Position numbers and translations under genes: made by a program. The notes beneath the pieces were generated by a model. That model was not told the origin of the DNA. It made no database searches and was given only the letters and a program-made list of their open reading frames with translations. A DNA stretch of 64,000 nucleotides from assembly GCF_021012875.1 (NCBI RefSeq), contig NZ_JAJMZJ010000002.1:124001-188000 (forward strand), written 5' to 3'. Below are positions 10,108 to 18,617 of the stretch, piece by piece. The first letter of the stretch is position 1. The number at the start of each line of letters is the position of its first letter. The stretch is from Peptoniphilus sp. KCTC 25270. Lineage in GTDB: Bacteria > Bacillota > Clostridia > Tissierellales > Peptoniphilaceae.

Positions 10108-11286
10108 TTATAGTTTGCTACCGTATCCTGTTTTTTCAAATAAATGAGAATCAAAAGTATAGGTATTGGCTCGTTTATCTTTTTGACGTTCTTCTGCCAA
10201 ATCCAATAGACGAGTGATTAAATCTTTCATTGGAATTCCTTTTGGTTCCCACAAATAAAAACCGATGGATCCTGGTAAAGTATTGATTTCGTTTACATAT
10301 ACGCCGCTATCATCTACTAAAAAGTCGATACGAGCCGTTCCACATGCATCAATGGCACGGAATGCGCCCATGGCATATTTTTCAATTTTTTCTTGTAATT
10401 CTTCATCCAATGGAGCCGGAACATTACGCAAGTTGGATGTTTGTTTTCCCCCTTTGCTGCCTTTTCCACCACTCATATATTTGTCTTCAAAAGTCAAAAG
10501 CTCTTTCCAACCCAATGGCTCTTCACAAGCACTCACCGCCAAAGAATTCTCGTATCCCAAAACCGCCGCGTTGATTTCTCTTGGTTCATTGGCTGCTTTT
10601 TCCACCAAAATTTTTCGGTCATAGTGTAGAGCCAAAACAATGGCTTCTACCAATTCTTCTCGATTGGTTACCCGAGAAATTCCAATAGAAGAGCCTAAAT
10701 TGGCTGGTTTTACAAACAATGGATAGCCCAATTCTTCTGCTCCTGCTAAAATCCCTTCCTGATTTTCCTTCCAGCTATTGCGATAGAAGGTACGGAAATC
10801 CAACACAGGAAGCCCGTAGTCACGGAAGATTTCTTTCATAATTACTTTATCCATTCCAACGGCAGCACTTAAAGTGTTACAGCCAACGTAAGGAATGTCC
10901 ATTAAATCCAAAAACCCCTGCATAGTTCCGTCTTCCCCATAGGTACCGTGCAAAGCAGGGAAAATGGCATCAATTTTTTCGTAGACTTTTAAGCCGGCAG
11001 ATTTTTTGGAAAACAATCCGCCCCCCTCTTCTTCAATCGTATAGAGATTTGGATCTTTGGGATCCATTTTGAAGAAAACTTCTTTTGCCTGAGAAAAATC
11101 ATTTTTCTTAAAAGTGGCAAAATTTCCTAAAGACTCTCCACTAAGCCATTTTCCTTCTCTTGTAATATATACAGGAACGGGAATAAATTTCTCCTTATCC
11201 ATATTTTCAATGACTTGCATTCCGGTAATCACGCTAACATCATGTTCTACGCTACGTCCACCGAATAAAACCGCAATTTTTTTCAT
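10108..11286 (-). CDS. ddl: D-alanine--D-alanine ligase
   Basis: ATP-grasp ligase making the D-Ala-D-Ala end of the peptidoglycan stem. The N-terminal KKIAVLFGGRSVEHDVSVITG, KPANLGSSIGISRV and EINTLPGSIGFYLWE are diagnostic. The omega-loop region contains DKYMSGG; a Tyr here fits D-Ala rather than the His of D-lactate ligases, so vancomycin susceptibility at this gene is inferred. I start at ATG 11286 (GAGGTG box) and not at the GTG three codons earlier. It has its own extended -10 and leads into rnr and smpB. Confidence 0.95.
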   Translation of the reverse strand: MKKIAVLFGGRSVEHDVSVITGMQVIENMDKEKFIPVPVYITREGKWLSGESLGNFATFKKNDFSQAKEVFFKMDPKDPNLYTIEEEGGGLFSKKSAGLKVYEKIDAIFPALHGTYGEDGTMQGFLDLMDIPYVGCNTLSAAVGMDKVIMKEIFRDYGLPVLDFRTFYRNSWKENQEGILAGAEELGYPLFVKPANLGSSIGISRVTNREELVEAIVLALHYDRKILVEKAANEPREINAAVLGYENSLAVSACEEPLGWKELLTFEDKYMSGGKGSKGGKQTSNLRNVPAPLDEELQEKIEKYAMGAFRAIDACGTARIDFLVDDSGVYVNEINTLPGSIGFYLWEPKGIPMKDLITRLLDLAEERQKDKRANTYTFDSHLFEKTGYGSKL

Positions 11287-11318
11287 CCAATTCACCTCAA
11301 TTAAACATAGTTACTTAT

Positions 11319-11327
11319 ATTATACCA
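11319..11327 (-). promoter_or_regulatory. Extended -10 promoter of ddl-rnr-smpB
   Basis: Minus-strand TGG-TATAAT. It lies after the upstream terminator, so ddl is a separate transcript from the Mur ligase. The -35 is poor. Confidence 0.55.
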
Positions 11328-11404
11328 CTTGTTCTCCCTTATCCCTTTACTTTGATTCATATTTTCATAAATATTTCCACAATACGATAAAAAAGAAAAA
11401 TTTT

Positions 11405-11440
11405 TTACAAAAAAACGGATAGAAATTACATTCTACCCGT
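11405..11440 (-). terminator. Terminator of hydrolase/Mur-ligase operon
   Basis: Minus-strand stem ACGGGTAGAA/TTCTATCCGT (one G-T pair), loop TGTAAT, then TTTTTTTG. Confidence 0.85.
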
Positions 11441-11446
11441 TTTTGT

Positions 11447-12997
11447 TTATTCTTCATTATAAGAATCTGGCAAATCATTTTCAAATAACACAACGTCCCC
11501 TACAGCGGTAATTCCGCCTAGAGCTTGAGTTGCTTCGCTTAAATTTAAGGAAACAATCATTTTTTCCTCTGGAAATCCTGCTTTCTTCAGCCCTTCTTGA
11601 ATGGGCTTCGTCCGCTTTGGACCTACCAAAATGGCGTAGTCTACTACATTTGCCATGTATTCTCCCAATTTGAAATTTTCTTCTTCTTCCATATCTCCCA
11701 ATTCAACCATCCCTGGAGTTACGATGATTTTCTTTCCCTTTTGGAAAGCACCCAATACATCCAAAGCCGCTCTTGCTCCAACTGGATTGGAATTGAAAGC
11801 GTCGTCAATAACAATTACCCCTGTGCCACCATCTACAATGTTTAAGCGATGTTCCACTGGTTCCACTTTTTGAATTCCATTGGCCAAATCTTCCAAAGTC
11901 ATTCCCAAAACGTAGCCAATGGATGCTCCCGCCAATACATTGGAAATATTGTGAGCCCCTAATAGAGAAGTGGTAGTGGAGATTTCTCCCATTCCTTTGA
12001 TTCCCAAAGTAAAGGTAGATCCTCTTTCTCCTACTTCTATATCTTTGGCATACACATCTAAGTTTTCAATATTTTCCATACCATATAAAACTTTGCGTAT
12101 TTCTGTTTTATCGGCCAATGGTTTCACATAATCGTTGTCGTAATTGAAAATGGAAATTCCATCTGGTCCTAAAGACTCAATCAATTCGTACTTCGTTTTT
12201 TGGATGTTTTCAATGGTCTTAAACAAATGCATATGCGTTGGACCAATGGCTGTAATCACACCAATGTTCGGTTGAACCAACTCCGCCACCTCGGCAATTT
12301 CTCCCGGAATTTTTGCTCCTAATTCCGCTAAAAATACTTCTTTGGTTGCGTCCAATTCGTTGTTAATAATCTTAGACAAACCCATTGGCGTATTGTAAGA
12401 AGAAGGCGTATTTTGAACCGAAATGGACTCGGACAAAATGGTGTTGGTAATAAATTTTGTAGAGGTTTTTCCAAAACTTCCCGTAATTCCAACTACCTGC
12501 AAATTATTTTGTTCTTTTAAGGCCAATATTTTATTTTGTGCCGAATTATAAAATCCGTCGTTAATGGCTTTTTCCTTTGGTGCATTCCAATCGTTGGCCT
12601 TTGCTACCACAATGTATTGGAAATAATAAATGGCAAAAAAAGCTAAGATAGCAAAAATGGTTGGCCATGCGTTAAAAATAGACAGTCCAAAACGTACAAG
12701 CATTACCACCAAAATCAAAGTAACGATCAAAATATTATTGCTTTGATAAAGACGTTTCGCACGATCGGTCATAACCAAAGGGGTTTTTTCTTCGGAAGAT
12801 TTTTTGTACACCAAGCGGTGAATCTTTCCTTTGTTTTCTTCAATCCAATGTTTGTATTCTTCATTGTCGTACCCCTCCAATTGCAACATATGCAATGGAT
12901 ATAGAGCACGTTTTTTTGCCATAAAAAAGGTAATCAACCCAATGACAACACAGATTAAAACTTCCACTAAATGGAGGTTTTCACTTAATCCAACCAT
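11447..12997 (-). CDS. Membrane-anchored Mur ligase-family protein
   Basis: A 516-residue MurF-like ATP-dependent amide ligase. Residues 1-135 hold three predicted membrane helices (about 10-27, 88-108, 112-132) in place of the UDP-binding N-domain of MurE/MurF. The central domain is intact: P-loop GITGSFGKTST at 170-180, H255 in GPTHMH and K269 in QKTKYE, where Mur ligases carbamylate a lysine. The C-terminal domain has HRLN and DDAFNSNP (MurF-like). AGGAGG precedes the ATG. It follows an alpha/beta hydrolase by 8 bp. The reaction is unknown; ligation to a membrane-bound or lipid-linked acceptor is an inference. Confidence 0.85.
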   Translation of the reverse strand: MVGLSENLHLVEVLICVVIGLITFFMAKKRALYPLHMLQLEGYDNEEYKHWIEENKGKIHRLVYKKSSEEKTPLVMTDRAKRLYQSNNILIVTLILVVMLVRFGLSIFNAWPTIFAILAFFAIYYFQYIVVAKANDWNAPKEKAINDGFYNSAQNKILALKEQNNLQVVGITGSFGKTSTKFITNTILSESISVQNTPSSYNTPMGLSKIINNELDATKEVFLAELGAKIPGEIAEVAELVQPNIGVITAIGPTHMHLFKTIENIQKTKYELIESLGPDGISIFNYDNDYVKPLADKTEIRKVLYGMENIENLDVYAKDIEVGERGSTFTLGIKGMGEISTTTSLLGAHNISNVLAGASIGYVLGMTLEDLANGIQKVEPVEHRLNIVDGGTGVIVIDDAFNSNPVGARAALDVLGAFQKGKKIIVTPGMVELGDMEEEENFKLGEYMANVVDYAILVGPKRTKPIQEGLKKAGFPEEKMIVSLNLSEATQALGGITAVGDVVLFENDLPDSYNEE

Positions 12998-13005
12998 ATT
13001 TCCTC

Positions 13006-13767
13006 CTATAAAAATGAGTTGATGACGGCTTGAAACGTTCCGTAATCATCAATATAACTATAATGCCCGCCATCTAAAACAACCAAGCCAGCATCTGGAA
13101 TTTTTTCTTCAAAAACTTTTGCCATATACAAAGGCGTCGCATCGTCCTTATCGCCCCAAATCAAAAGCGTGGGCGCCGTAATTTGAGAAAAGCGAGACGT
13201 TGTTTCTTCATTTACCACTTTCACAAAAACTTTTCGCATAACGCCTTGAGAATTTTGGTAATCGTCAGAGCCAAATTTACTATAAAAAGATTTCATCCGC
13301 TCAGAGGGATCTTTCCAAAAAAAGATAGTATTGTAAACTTTTCGGAGAAATTTGAAGGAATAGACTTTCCAATAATAATCCATCCCTCTTTTTGGTAAAA
13401 CTCCTGAAGCGTCTACTAAAACCAATTTTTTTACATATTCTGGAAATTCTGAAGCAAATAGCGTCAAGGTCTTGCCTCCAAAGGAATGCCCTACAAAACA
13501 CGCCGGTTTCCCAAAATGTTCTACAATTTTTACAAGGAGGTCTTTGTATTCTTCTCCTCCCATAACATCCCTTGGCTCTTCACTATCTCCGTGGCCGTAG
13601 GCGTCATAGGAAATCACACGATATTTCTGTTTCAAACTATTTATAATAGGCGTAACCGATTCAATGTTCGCGCCCCAACCATGTAATACATAACAAATTT
13701 CCTCGCCAATTTTGGTGTCCAAATAGGCAATGGAATAGCCGTCGATTTCTAAATATTCTTTTTCCAT
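13006..13767 (-). CDS. Alpha/beta hydrolase
   Basis: Single-domain alpha/beta-fold hydrolase of 253 residues: oxyanion HGWG at 29-32, nucleophile elbow GHSFGG with S95, an acid in WGDKDDATP and a His in LDGGHYSY. A lid-like insertion spans about 125-185. The family includes esterases, lipases and amidases, and the substrate cannot be read from sequence. It is the first gene of a two-gene operon with the membrane-anchored Mur ligase, which hints at a cell-wall or activated-precursor substrate. Confidence 0.88.
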   Translation of the reverse strand: MEKEYLEIDGYSIAYLDTKIGEEICYVLHGWGANIESVTPIINSLKQKYRVISYDAYGHGDSEEPRDVMGGEEYKDLLVKIVEHFGKPACFVGHSFGGKTLTLFASEFPEYVKKLVLVDASGVLPKRGMDYYWKVYSFKFLRKVYNTIFFWKDPSERMKSFYSKFGSDDYQNSQGVMRKVFVKVVNEETTSRFSQITAPTLLIWGDKDDATPLYMAKVFEEKIPDAGLVVLDGGHYSYIDDYGTFQAVINSFL

Positions 13768-13796
13768 TATGACACCTCCTTTTTTGCGTCTCTTCT

Positions 13797-13805
13797 ATTA
13801 TATCA
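13797..13805 (-). promoter_or_regulatory. Extended -10 promoter of hydrolase/Mur-ligase operon
   Basis: Minus-strand TGA-TATAAT with no clear -35. Confidence 0.5.
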
Positions 13806-13931
13806 CAGCTTTTTTCAAAAAGATTTAGGGATTCACAGAAAAAATTCTTCGGACAATTTTTTCTTCTTTTTGGGTATAGATATATACATATATGTAGAAT
13901 ATAACGAAAAAAATAGAACAGGACAAAATTG

Positions 13932-14363
13932 ATGAAATGGTATGAAATTCCGAAAAACAATCTTTTGGCCATAGCAGGGGCCATTTTCTTTTTATTGGGC
14001 ACGATGATCTTTCGAATGGGAATCCCTTATTTTTCCCTTTTACAAGGACAAGAAAAAATATTTTCCATTCTTTATATCCTGATTGTTTTTTCTCTCTTTT
14101 TCTTTTTGATTTTTCGAAAAGTAACCCGAAAACAAATTGCACGAGTTAAAAATCATAAAAAATCCCATATGCCCATTTACCACTGCTTTGCAAAACCCAC
14201 CTTTTTCATGATGATTTTCATGAGTTTTTTTGGCAGATTTTTACAATCTACAGGCATCTTTTCCGACAAATTTTTAGGATTTTTCTATCCTGGCCTTGGC
14301 TCTGCCATGGCATTGTCTGGCCTACTCTTTTTGTGGGCTTTTTTCAAAAAAGAAGGAAAATAA
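13932..14363 (+). CDS. Small membrane protein of unknown function
   Basis: 143 residues with four predicted membrane helices (about 10-28, 43-63, 88-105, 113-135) and a basic loop at 65-85 (RKVTRKQIARVKNHKK). I recognise no family. The ATG at 13932 is preceded by AGGAC; a TTG one codon earlier is also open. It is a single-gene unit between the divergent hydrolase operon and the convergent RocB-like gene, closed by a terminator. Confidence 0.65.
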   Translation: MKWYEIPKNNLLAIAGAIFFLLGTMIFRMGIPYFSLLQGQEKIFSILYILIVFSLFFFLIFRKVTRKQIARVKNHKKSHMPIYHCFAKPTFFMMIFMSFFGRFLQSTGIFSDKFLGFFYPGLGSAMALSGLLFLWAFFKKEGK

Positions 14364-14365
14364 AA

Positions 14366-14393
14366 AACCGGCACAAACAGCCGGTTCTTTTTT
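14366..14393. terminator. Bidirectional terminator
   Basis: Stem AACCGGC/GCCGGTT, loop ACAAACA, with A- and T-runs on either side, serving the small membrane protein and the convergent RocB-like gene. Confidence 0.9.
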
Positions 14394-16032
14394 ATTGTTC
14401 TAAAAATTTTCGAATGGTGAAATCCACCATATGTGGCACTTTTTCTAATAAATCTTCTTGATACACTCTTTCTCCATAGCGATGCAATTCTTTGCCCCAT
14501 GGTCCAATATTGAAAACAGGCATAGACATTTCCTTAATCAAATGAAGGGGAATCTCGTAATCTTTTCCCCACAACATTAAATTGTTTTCCACATAATCAA
14601 TGGTTTCTTTTGAGGCCGTAAACATTCCATAGCTTAAATCGCAGATTCCCGTAAAATAATTTTGTACTTCCATTTCCATTCCATAGACATCTTTTAATTC
14701 CTTTGCAAAGTCCTCTAGGAACGCATCTGTTTTTTCTTTACTTGGTAAATCCCCATTGTTTACTGCCGGATAATACGGCGCTGCCATTCCAATTACTACA
14801 CATGGTTCTTTGTGATTCAATTGAGACAATACATATTCCATCCATTGGTACGATCCTTCGATTCGGTCAAATTCTCCCTCTTGAATCCCTTTAACTATGG
14901 CATCCTCTTTTTCTTCCAATTCTTCGAGAGAAATTCCTTCTTGGCTTTTTACCAAAGACAACAATTCATCAAAAGTATAGACAATGGGCTCGTATTCCAT
15001 TTCTCCATAGGTAATGGCAGAGGTTTCCTTAAAAGGCTTGTATCGCTCTTTGGAATCCGCAATCACTTCTGCAAAAGCTTCTTCCGCACTTTTTTTCAAC
15101 GTTTCCATAATTTCCAAAGGAGATTTGCTCAAAGAAAGAACCGACATATATCCTCCCGCCGTTAAAGGCAAGGAGACATCGTATACGTATTTTCGATCCT
15201 TCATATAAAGCCAAGTTGGCCCAGGCGTTGTGGTTGTTCCCCTTGTTTCTACAAATTGTGGATCCAATTCTGTTTTTCTCACAATCCCCGACAACAGATG
15301 AATGGGGCTAAATCCAGCATAAATTTGTCCCGTATGGGCCAATTTTCCTCGTACTAAGAAAATAGGCATCATCTTTCCAATACTGCCATCGTAAATGGTA
15401 AACTTTTCTTCATCAGAACGTTCATGGGGCTCCACATCTAACATTACAACGTATTCTAAATTGTATTTATCCTTTAATTCTTTCATTAAATAAGAAGCCG
15501 AACGCATCCCCGCAGAAGAATTTTCTTCATCTGGAACCGCCAAAAGCAAAATATTTCCTTTGAAATTTTCTTCTTGAACATATTCTTCCAATAGAGCCAA
15601 ATGAATGGATCCGCCGCCTTTCATATCGGAAATTCCTCGTCCATAAAACCATTTCTCTTGGGACAAATCTTCTTTTAACTCTTTACTTAAAGGTAGCTTC
15701 CCTTGGGATAAAACTTCTTTCGCTTGATCCAAGTTGTAAGCTTTGTCTTTATACAATCCAAAATCATCCGTATCCACAGTGTCTGAATGATGGATTAGGA
15801 CTACCGTTTTTTCTCCTTGCCCTTTATAAAAAGCCCAAGAAATATTTCGTTTCAATGGATCCTTTTTTATAGGATAGAACCCCCTATGTCTTTTATTTTC
15901 TTGAAAATAGGGTATATTTTCAAAGTAAGAAGAAAAAAAGGCTTCTGCATTTCGTTCCATTTCCGTACCTGTATGGGTTTTTACTGAAACATATTCCCTT
16001 GCAAGTTCTTCAATTCTATTTTTTCTTACCAT
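14392..16032 (-). CDS. M20-family metallopeptidase, RocB-like
   Basis: Zinc-dependent amidohydrolase/peptidase of 546 residues, longer than typical M20 enzymes (about 400) but the size of RocB from arginine catabolism. Metal-site motifs are HSD at 82-84, D136 in GRGISDMKGG, the catalytic DEE at 168-170, D-V-E-P-H in the domain junction and a C-terminal HRYGERVY. The biochemical function of RocB is itself poorly defined. It is divergent from a GntR/FCD regulator with dyads between them. With ctlX in this window it fits amino-acid catabolism. Confidence 0.82.
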   Translation of the reverse strand: MVRKNRIEELAREYVSVKTHTGTEMERNAEAFFSSYFENIPYFQENKRHRGFYPIKKDPLKRNISWAFYKGQGEKTVVLIHHSDTVDTDDFGLYKDKAYNLDQAKEVLSQGKLPLSKELKEDLSQEKWFYGRGISDMKGGGSIHLALLEEYVQEENFKGNILLLAVPDEENSSAGMRSASYLMKELKDKYNLEYVVMLDVEPHERSDEEKFTIYDGSIGKMMPIFLVRGKLAHTGQIYAGFSPIHLLSGIVRKTELDPQFVETRGTTTTPGPTWLYMKDRKYVYDVSLPLTAGGYMSVLSLSKSPLEIMETLKKSAEEAFAEVIADSKERYKPFKETSAITYGEMEYEPIVYTFDELLSLVKSQEGISLEELEEKEDAIVKGIQEGEFDRIEGSYQWMEYVLSQLNHKEPCVVIGMAAPYYPAVNNGDLPSKEKTDAFLEDFAKELKDVYGMEMEVQNYFTGICDLSYGMFTASKETIDYVENNLMLWGKDYEIPLHLIKEMSMPVFNIGPWGKELHRYGERVYQEDLLEKVPHMVDFTIRKFLEQ

Positions 16033-16101
16033 AATAAATATTATCCTTTCTTTTTTCGTTTATATACAGTTGAAATTTTTCCGTAATATAAAAAATATTT
16101 C

Positions 16102-16112
16102 ATACAATGTAT
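16102..16112. promoter_or_regulatory. Dyad ATACA-N-TGTAT in the divergent promoter region
   Basis: Perfect short palindrome in the RocB-like/GntR intergenic region, 5 bp from a better GntR-type site. Candidate second operator. Confidence 0.4.
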
Positions 16113-16117
16113 ATTGA

Positions 16118-16129
16118 ATTGTAGACAAT
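16118..16129. promoter_or_regulatory. Probable GntR/FCD operator
   Basis: ATTGTAGACAAT is one base from the ATTGTATACAAT form bound by many FCD-type GntR regulators. It overlaps the -35 (TAGACA) of the gntR gene, so autoregulation is likely. Confidence 0.6.
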
Positions 16130-16150
16130 GGATTTTCGTAGTGTTACTAT
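16122..16150 (+). promoter_or_regulatory. Promoter of GntR/FCD regulator gene
   Basis: -35 TAGACA (16122-16127), 17-bp spacer, -10 TACTAT (16145-16150), followed by TAGGAGG at the gene. Confidence 0.6.
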
Positions 16151-16179
16151 TGTACTATATATTAATCTAGGAGGCAAAG

Positions 16180-16830
16180 ATGGAATTTCTATCATTAAAA
16201 GACCACGTATACAACTTTATTGCGGACCAAATCCGCCTAGGTAAATTGGATTCCAACGAAAAAGTAAATGAACAGGATATTTGCCAACAATTGAATATTT
16301 CTAGGACTCCTGTGCGTGAAGCTTTGATTCAATTGGCTGCCGATGGATTTTTGGAATCTGCCCCACGTAGAGGGTTCCGTGTTAAACCTATGACCCAAGA
16401 AGAGGGCGAAAACATTTATGCGGTCCTTGCCCATCTGGATGGATTGGCTGTAGAATTGGCAATGGATAATTTAACGGAAGAAGATTATAAAAATATGGAC
16501 GATTTGGTTGATTTAATGGACTTCCATATCGATCATTTCCAATTTAATGAATATTATACTTTACAAGAAAAATTTCATTATACCTATTTGAAAAAATCTC
16601 ATAACGATACTTTAATCAACACCATTTCTCGCCTGCAAAGACGTTTCATTCGCCAAGGCTATGGTTTTGGAGAAGATGAAGAAATGCGCAAAATGTTAAA
16701 AGATACCAATCAACAACATCGTGAAATTGTTCGTATGTTTAAGGAAAAGAAATTTGAAGAATTGGAAGAGTTCACTGTGAAAGAACACTGGGCTTTTCGT
16801 TACCATGATTTGGGAAATAAAGCAAAATAA
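16180..16830 (+). CDS. GntR-family transcriptional regulator, FCD subfamily
   Basis: 216 residues: winged helix-turn-helix (about 8-70, with NEQDICQQLNISRTPVREAL as recognition region) and an all-helical FCD effector domain (75-205) with the usual His/Asp metal-ligand positions. Such regulators sense carboxylates or amino-acid derivatives. It is divergent from the RocB-like peptidase, the obvious target, and has its own terminator. Confidence 0.92.
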   Translation: MEFLSLKDHVYNFIADQIRLGKLDSNEKVNEQDICQQLNISRTPVREALIQLAADGFLESAPRRGFRVKPMTQEEGENIYAVLAHLDGLAVELAMDNLTEEDYKNMDDLVDLMDFHIDHFQFNEYYTLQEKFHYTYLKKSHNDTLINTISRLQRRFIRQGYGFGEDEEMRKMLKDTNQQHREIVRMFKEKKFEELEEFTVKEHWAFRYHDLGNKAK

Positions 16831-16836
16831 AGGAAG

Positions 16837-16859
16837 CAGAGGGAGGCCTCTGTTTTTTT
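16837..16859 (+). terminator. Terminator after GntR gene
   Basis: Stem CAGAGG/CCTCTG, loop GAGG, then seven T. It sits directly before the GNAT-racemase gene, which has no obvious promoter of its own, so expression there may rely on read-through. Confidence 0.75.
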
Positions 16860-16878
16860 ATAAAAGTTAGGAGGACTT

Positions 16879-18105
16879 ATGGCTATTTATGCAAAACCGA
16901 TTCCTTACGCTGGGGAAGAATATGACCGTTTATTAAAAATTCGCAATCGCTTAATCTACAAACCTTGGAACAAAGATGTGAACCAAGAAGTTCAATATTC
17001 CGACATTGAAAGTTATTTTTATGGTTTGTACGATGATGGTTTGTTAATTGGAGGAGCTTCTTATCGCTATCTTCCAGAAGAAATCATTCGAATCCAAGAT
17101 ATTGCCATTGAGCCAACCTATCAAGGCCGCGGCCACGGAAGTGCTCTTTTGTCTTTTGTGGAAGCCCATTTGGATAAAGAAGATACAAAAACCATTGTTT
17201 TGGAAAGTCGCCGCAGCGTCATGCCTTTCTTTGAAAAAAACGGCTACGAATTTGAAGCAAAAACCGAAACCGAAACCGATGTATTGCTTCTTCGTATGGA
17301 AAAAGATTATAAAAAGCGAGAAACTCGCAACCATCTTCCTCTTTTTGAAGAAAAACAAATGAACCCGATTGCTTTGGTTACTTTGAAAAACGATGGATAT
17401 ACGTTGCTATCCGAAATTCGTAAATCCTTCCCACAAGAAGATGTCTTTGTTATTGAACTTTTAGAAGACAACGATATGTGGCTAAACTTTGCAGAAAATA
17501 CCCTACATGGTGGATTCAAATATTCTGTTATCTCTCCTTTGCTTTATGCACCCGGCCGTTTTAATATGGAAGAATCCGTAAATCTTCCTGAAGAATTGGC
17601 AAAAAAAGCTTTGGATTTATCCGAAAATAAGAAGATTTTGCTTTTGGCTCCTCCAAAAGTTTTGGAAAACGGCGTTTTTGAAAAATCTTTAATGGATTTA
17701 GACTCTTCTGTTCATCTTACTATGATGGAATTTGAGGTACCTTATGTGGATTCCTTTGCTGGTTTGGATAGTCCTTTCTACCATTCTGTAGCAGAAAAAT
17801 TAGAAGATTTGAAAGAAATCGATTTTGATACCGTTCTTCTTCCTTCTTTCCAATCTGGTTTGGATCTTCGAGATATTCAGCAATATTTGGAAGATAGCTT
17901 AAATCGTGAATTAAAAATTGTTCCAGTCAACGATGTAGTCGTTCGCTCTTTACGCTACGGAATGATGGATAAAAATCTAAGTAATATTTTAGGCGGAACA
18001 GGAGAACTGGTTCTCTATTCTCAAGATGAAAAAGGCGTTCGAGAACGTTTGAAAAAATATCACCGCGGCGAACGTAGTGCAAAAATCTTTCCCATTGTAG
18101 AATAA
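16879..18105 (+). CDS. GNAT acetyltransferase fused to a catalytically dead glutamate-racemase-like domain
   Basis: 408 residues. The N-terminal part (1-145) is a GNAT acetyltransferase with the acetyl-CoA loop QGRGHGSA at 82-89. Residues about 161-395 align by eye with MurI glutamate racemase from start to end: NPIALVTLKNDGYTLLSEI against the first strand and helix, YSVISPLLYAP where MurI has the first catalytic CNTA, ILLLAPPKVLENGVFEKSL, then FDTVLLPSFQSG where MurI has LGCTH, and a matching C-terminal helix. Both catalytic Cys are replaced and the protein has no Cys at all, so racemase activity is excluded. It overlaps the DHFR start by one base (TAATG). A substrate-binding or regulatory role is inference. 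Confidence 0.7.
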   Translation: MAIYAKPIPYAGEEYDRLLKIRNRLIYKPWNKDVNQEVQYSDIESYFYGLYDDGLLIGGASYRYLPEEIIRIQDIAIEPTYQGRGHGSALLSFVEAHLDKEDTKTIVLESRRSVMPFFEKNGYEFEAKTETETDVLLLRMEKDYKKRETRNHLPLFEEKQMNPIALVTLKNDGYTLLSEIRKSFPQEDVFVIELLEDNDMWLNFAENTLHGGFKYSVISPLLYAPGRFNMEESVNLPEELAKKALDLSENKKILLLAPPKVLENGVFEKSLMDLDSSVHLTMMEFEVPYVDSFAGLDSPFYHSVAEKLEDLKEIDFDTVLLPSFQSGLDLRDIQQYLEDSLNRELKIVPVNDVVVRSLRYGMMDKNLSNILGGTGELVLYSQDEKGVRERLKKYHRGERSAKIFPIVE

Positions 18106-18599
18106 TGATTGTTCTATTGTTGGTAGATCAGGCAAATGCCATTGCAAAAGAGGGGAAACAAATTCTTTTCATTCCAGAGGATCTTGATCATTTTCGGAAA
18201 ATGACAACGGGACAAATTGTTATTATGGGGCGAAAAACTTTTGAAAATACAGGAAAGCTCCCCAACCGAACAAACATTGTTCTCACTTCCAATCCTCTAG
18301 ATGAAGAAGAAGATTTGTATTTTGTAAAAACTCTTGAAGAATTATTCTCTCTTTTGGAAGACGTAGATTCTGAAAAAAAGGTTTTTTGTATTGGAGGGGT
18401 AACCTTAATCCAATCTCTTTGGGGCTGTTTGGATTCTGCCTACCTAACTCGAGTACACACCATTATAGAAGGTGCCGATCGTTTTATCCCAGACTTACAA
18501 AAAGAGGGCGATTGGATTTTAGAAAAAGAAACTCCTCTAACCCAAAAGCCCTACAAAAGCACCATTGAATATTGGAGAAGAAAAAAAGTCACAGAATAA
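18105..18599 (+). CDS. folA: Dihydrofolate reductase
   Basis: NADPH-dependent reduction of dihydrofolate. 164 residues with the catalytic acid D26 in PEDLDHFRKMT, VIMGRKTFENTG..LPNRTNIVLT (cofactor loop and helix) and the second nucleotide motif CIGGVTLIQSL, then TRVHTIIEGADRFIPDL. The N-terminus is slightly divergent (LLVDQANAIAKEG where most have AxxxNxxIG). It shares the A of TAATG with the upstream fusion gene, so the two are co-translated; thyA, the usual neighbour, is absent here. Confidence 0.93.
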   Translation: MIVLLLVDQANAIAKEGKQILFIPEDLDHFRKMTTGQIVIMGRKTFENTGKLPNRTNIVLTSNPLDEEEDLYFVKTLEELFSLLEDVDSEKKVFCIGGVTLIQSLWGCLDSAYLTRVHTIIEGADRFIPDLQKEGDWILEKETPLTQKPYKSTIEYWRRKKVTE

Positions 18600-18614
18600 A
18601 ATCTGTGACTTTCT
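18586..18614. terminator. Bidirectional terminator, folA / radA
   Basis: Stem AAGTCACAGA/TCTGTGACTT with an A-run on the left and TTCTTTTTT on the right. Confidence 0.9.
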
Positions 18615-18617
18615 TTT

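Noticed and set aside
10108-11286. D-Ala-D-lactate ligase (vancomycin resistance)
   Set aside because: The omega-loop region has the Tyr-containing DKYMSGG of D-Ala-D-Ala enzymes, and no vanH/vanX-like neighbours exist.
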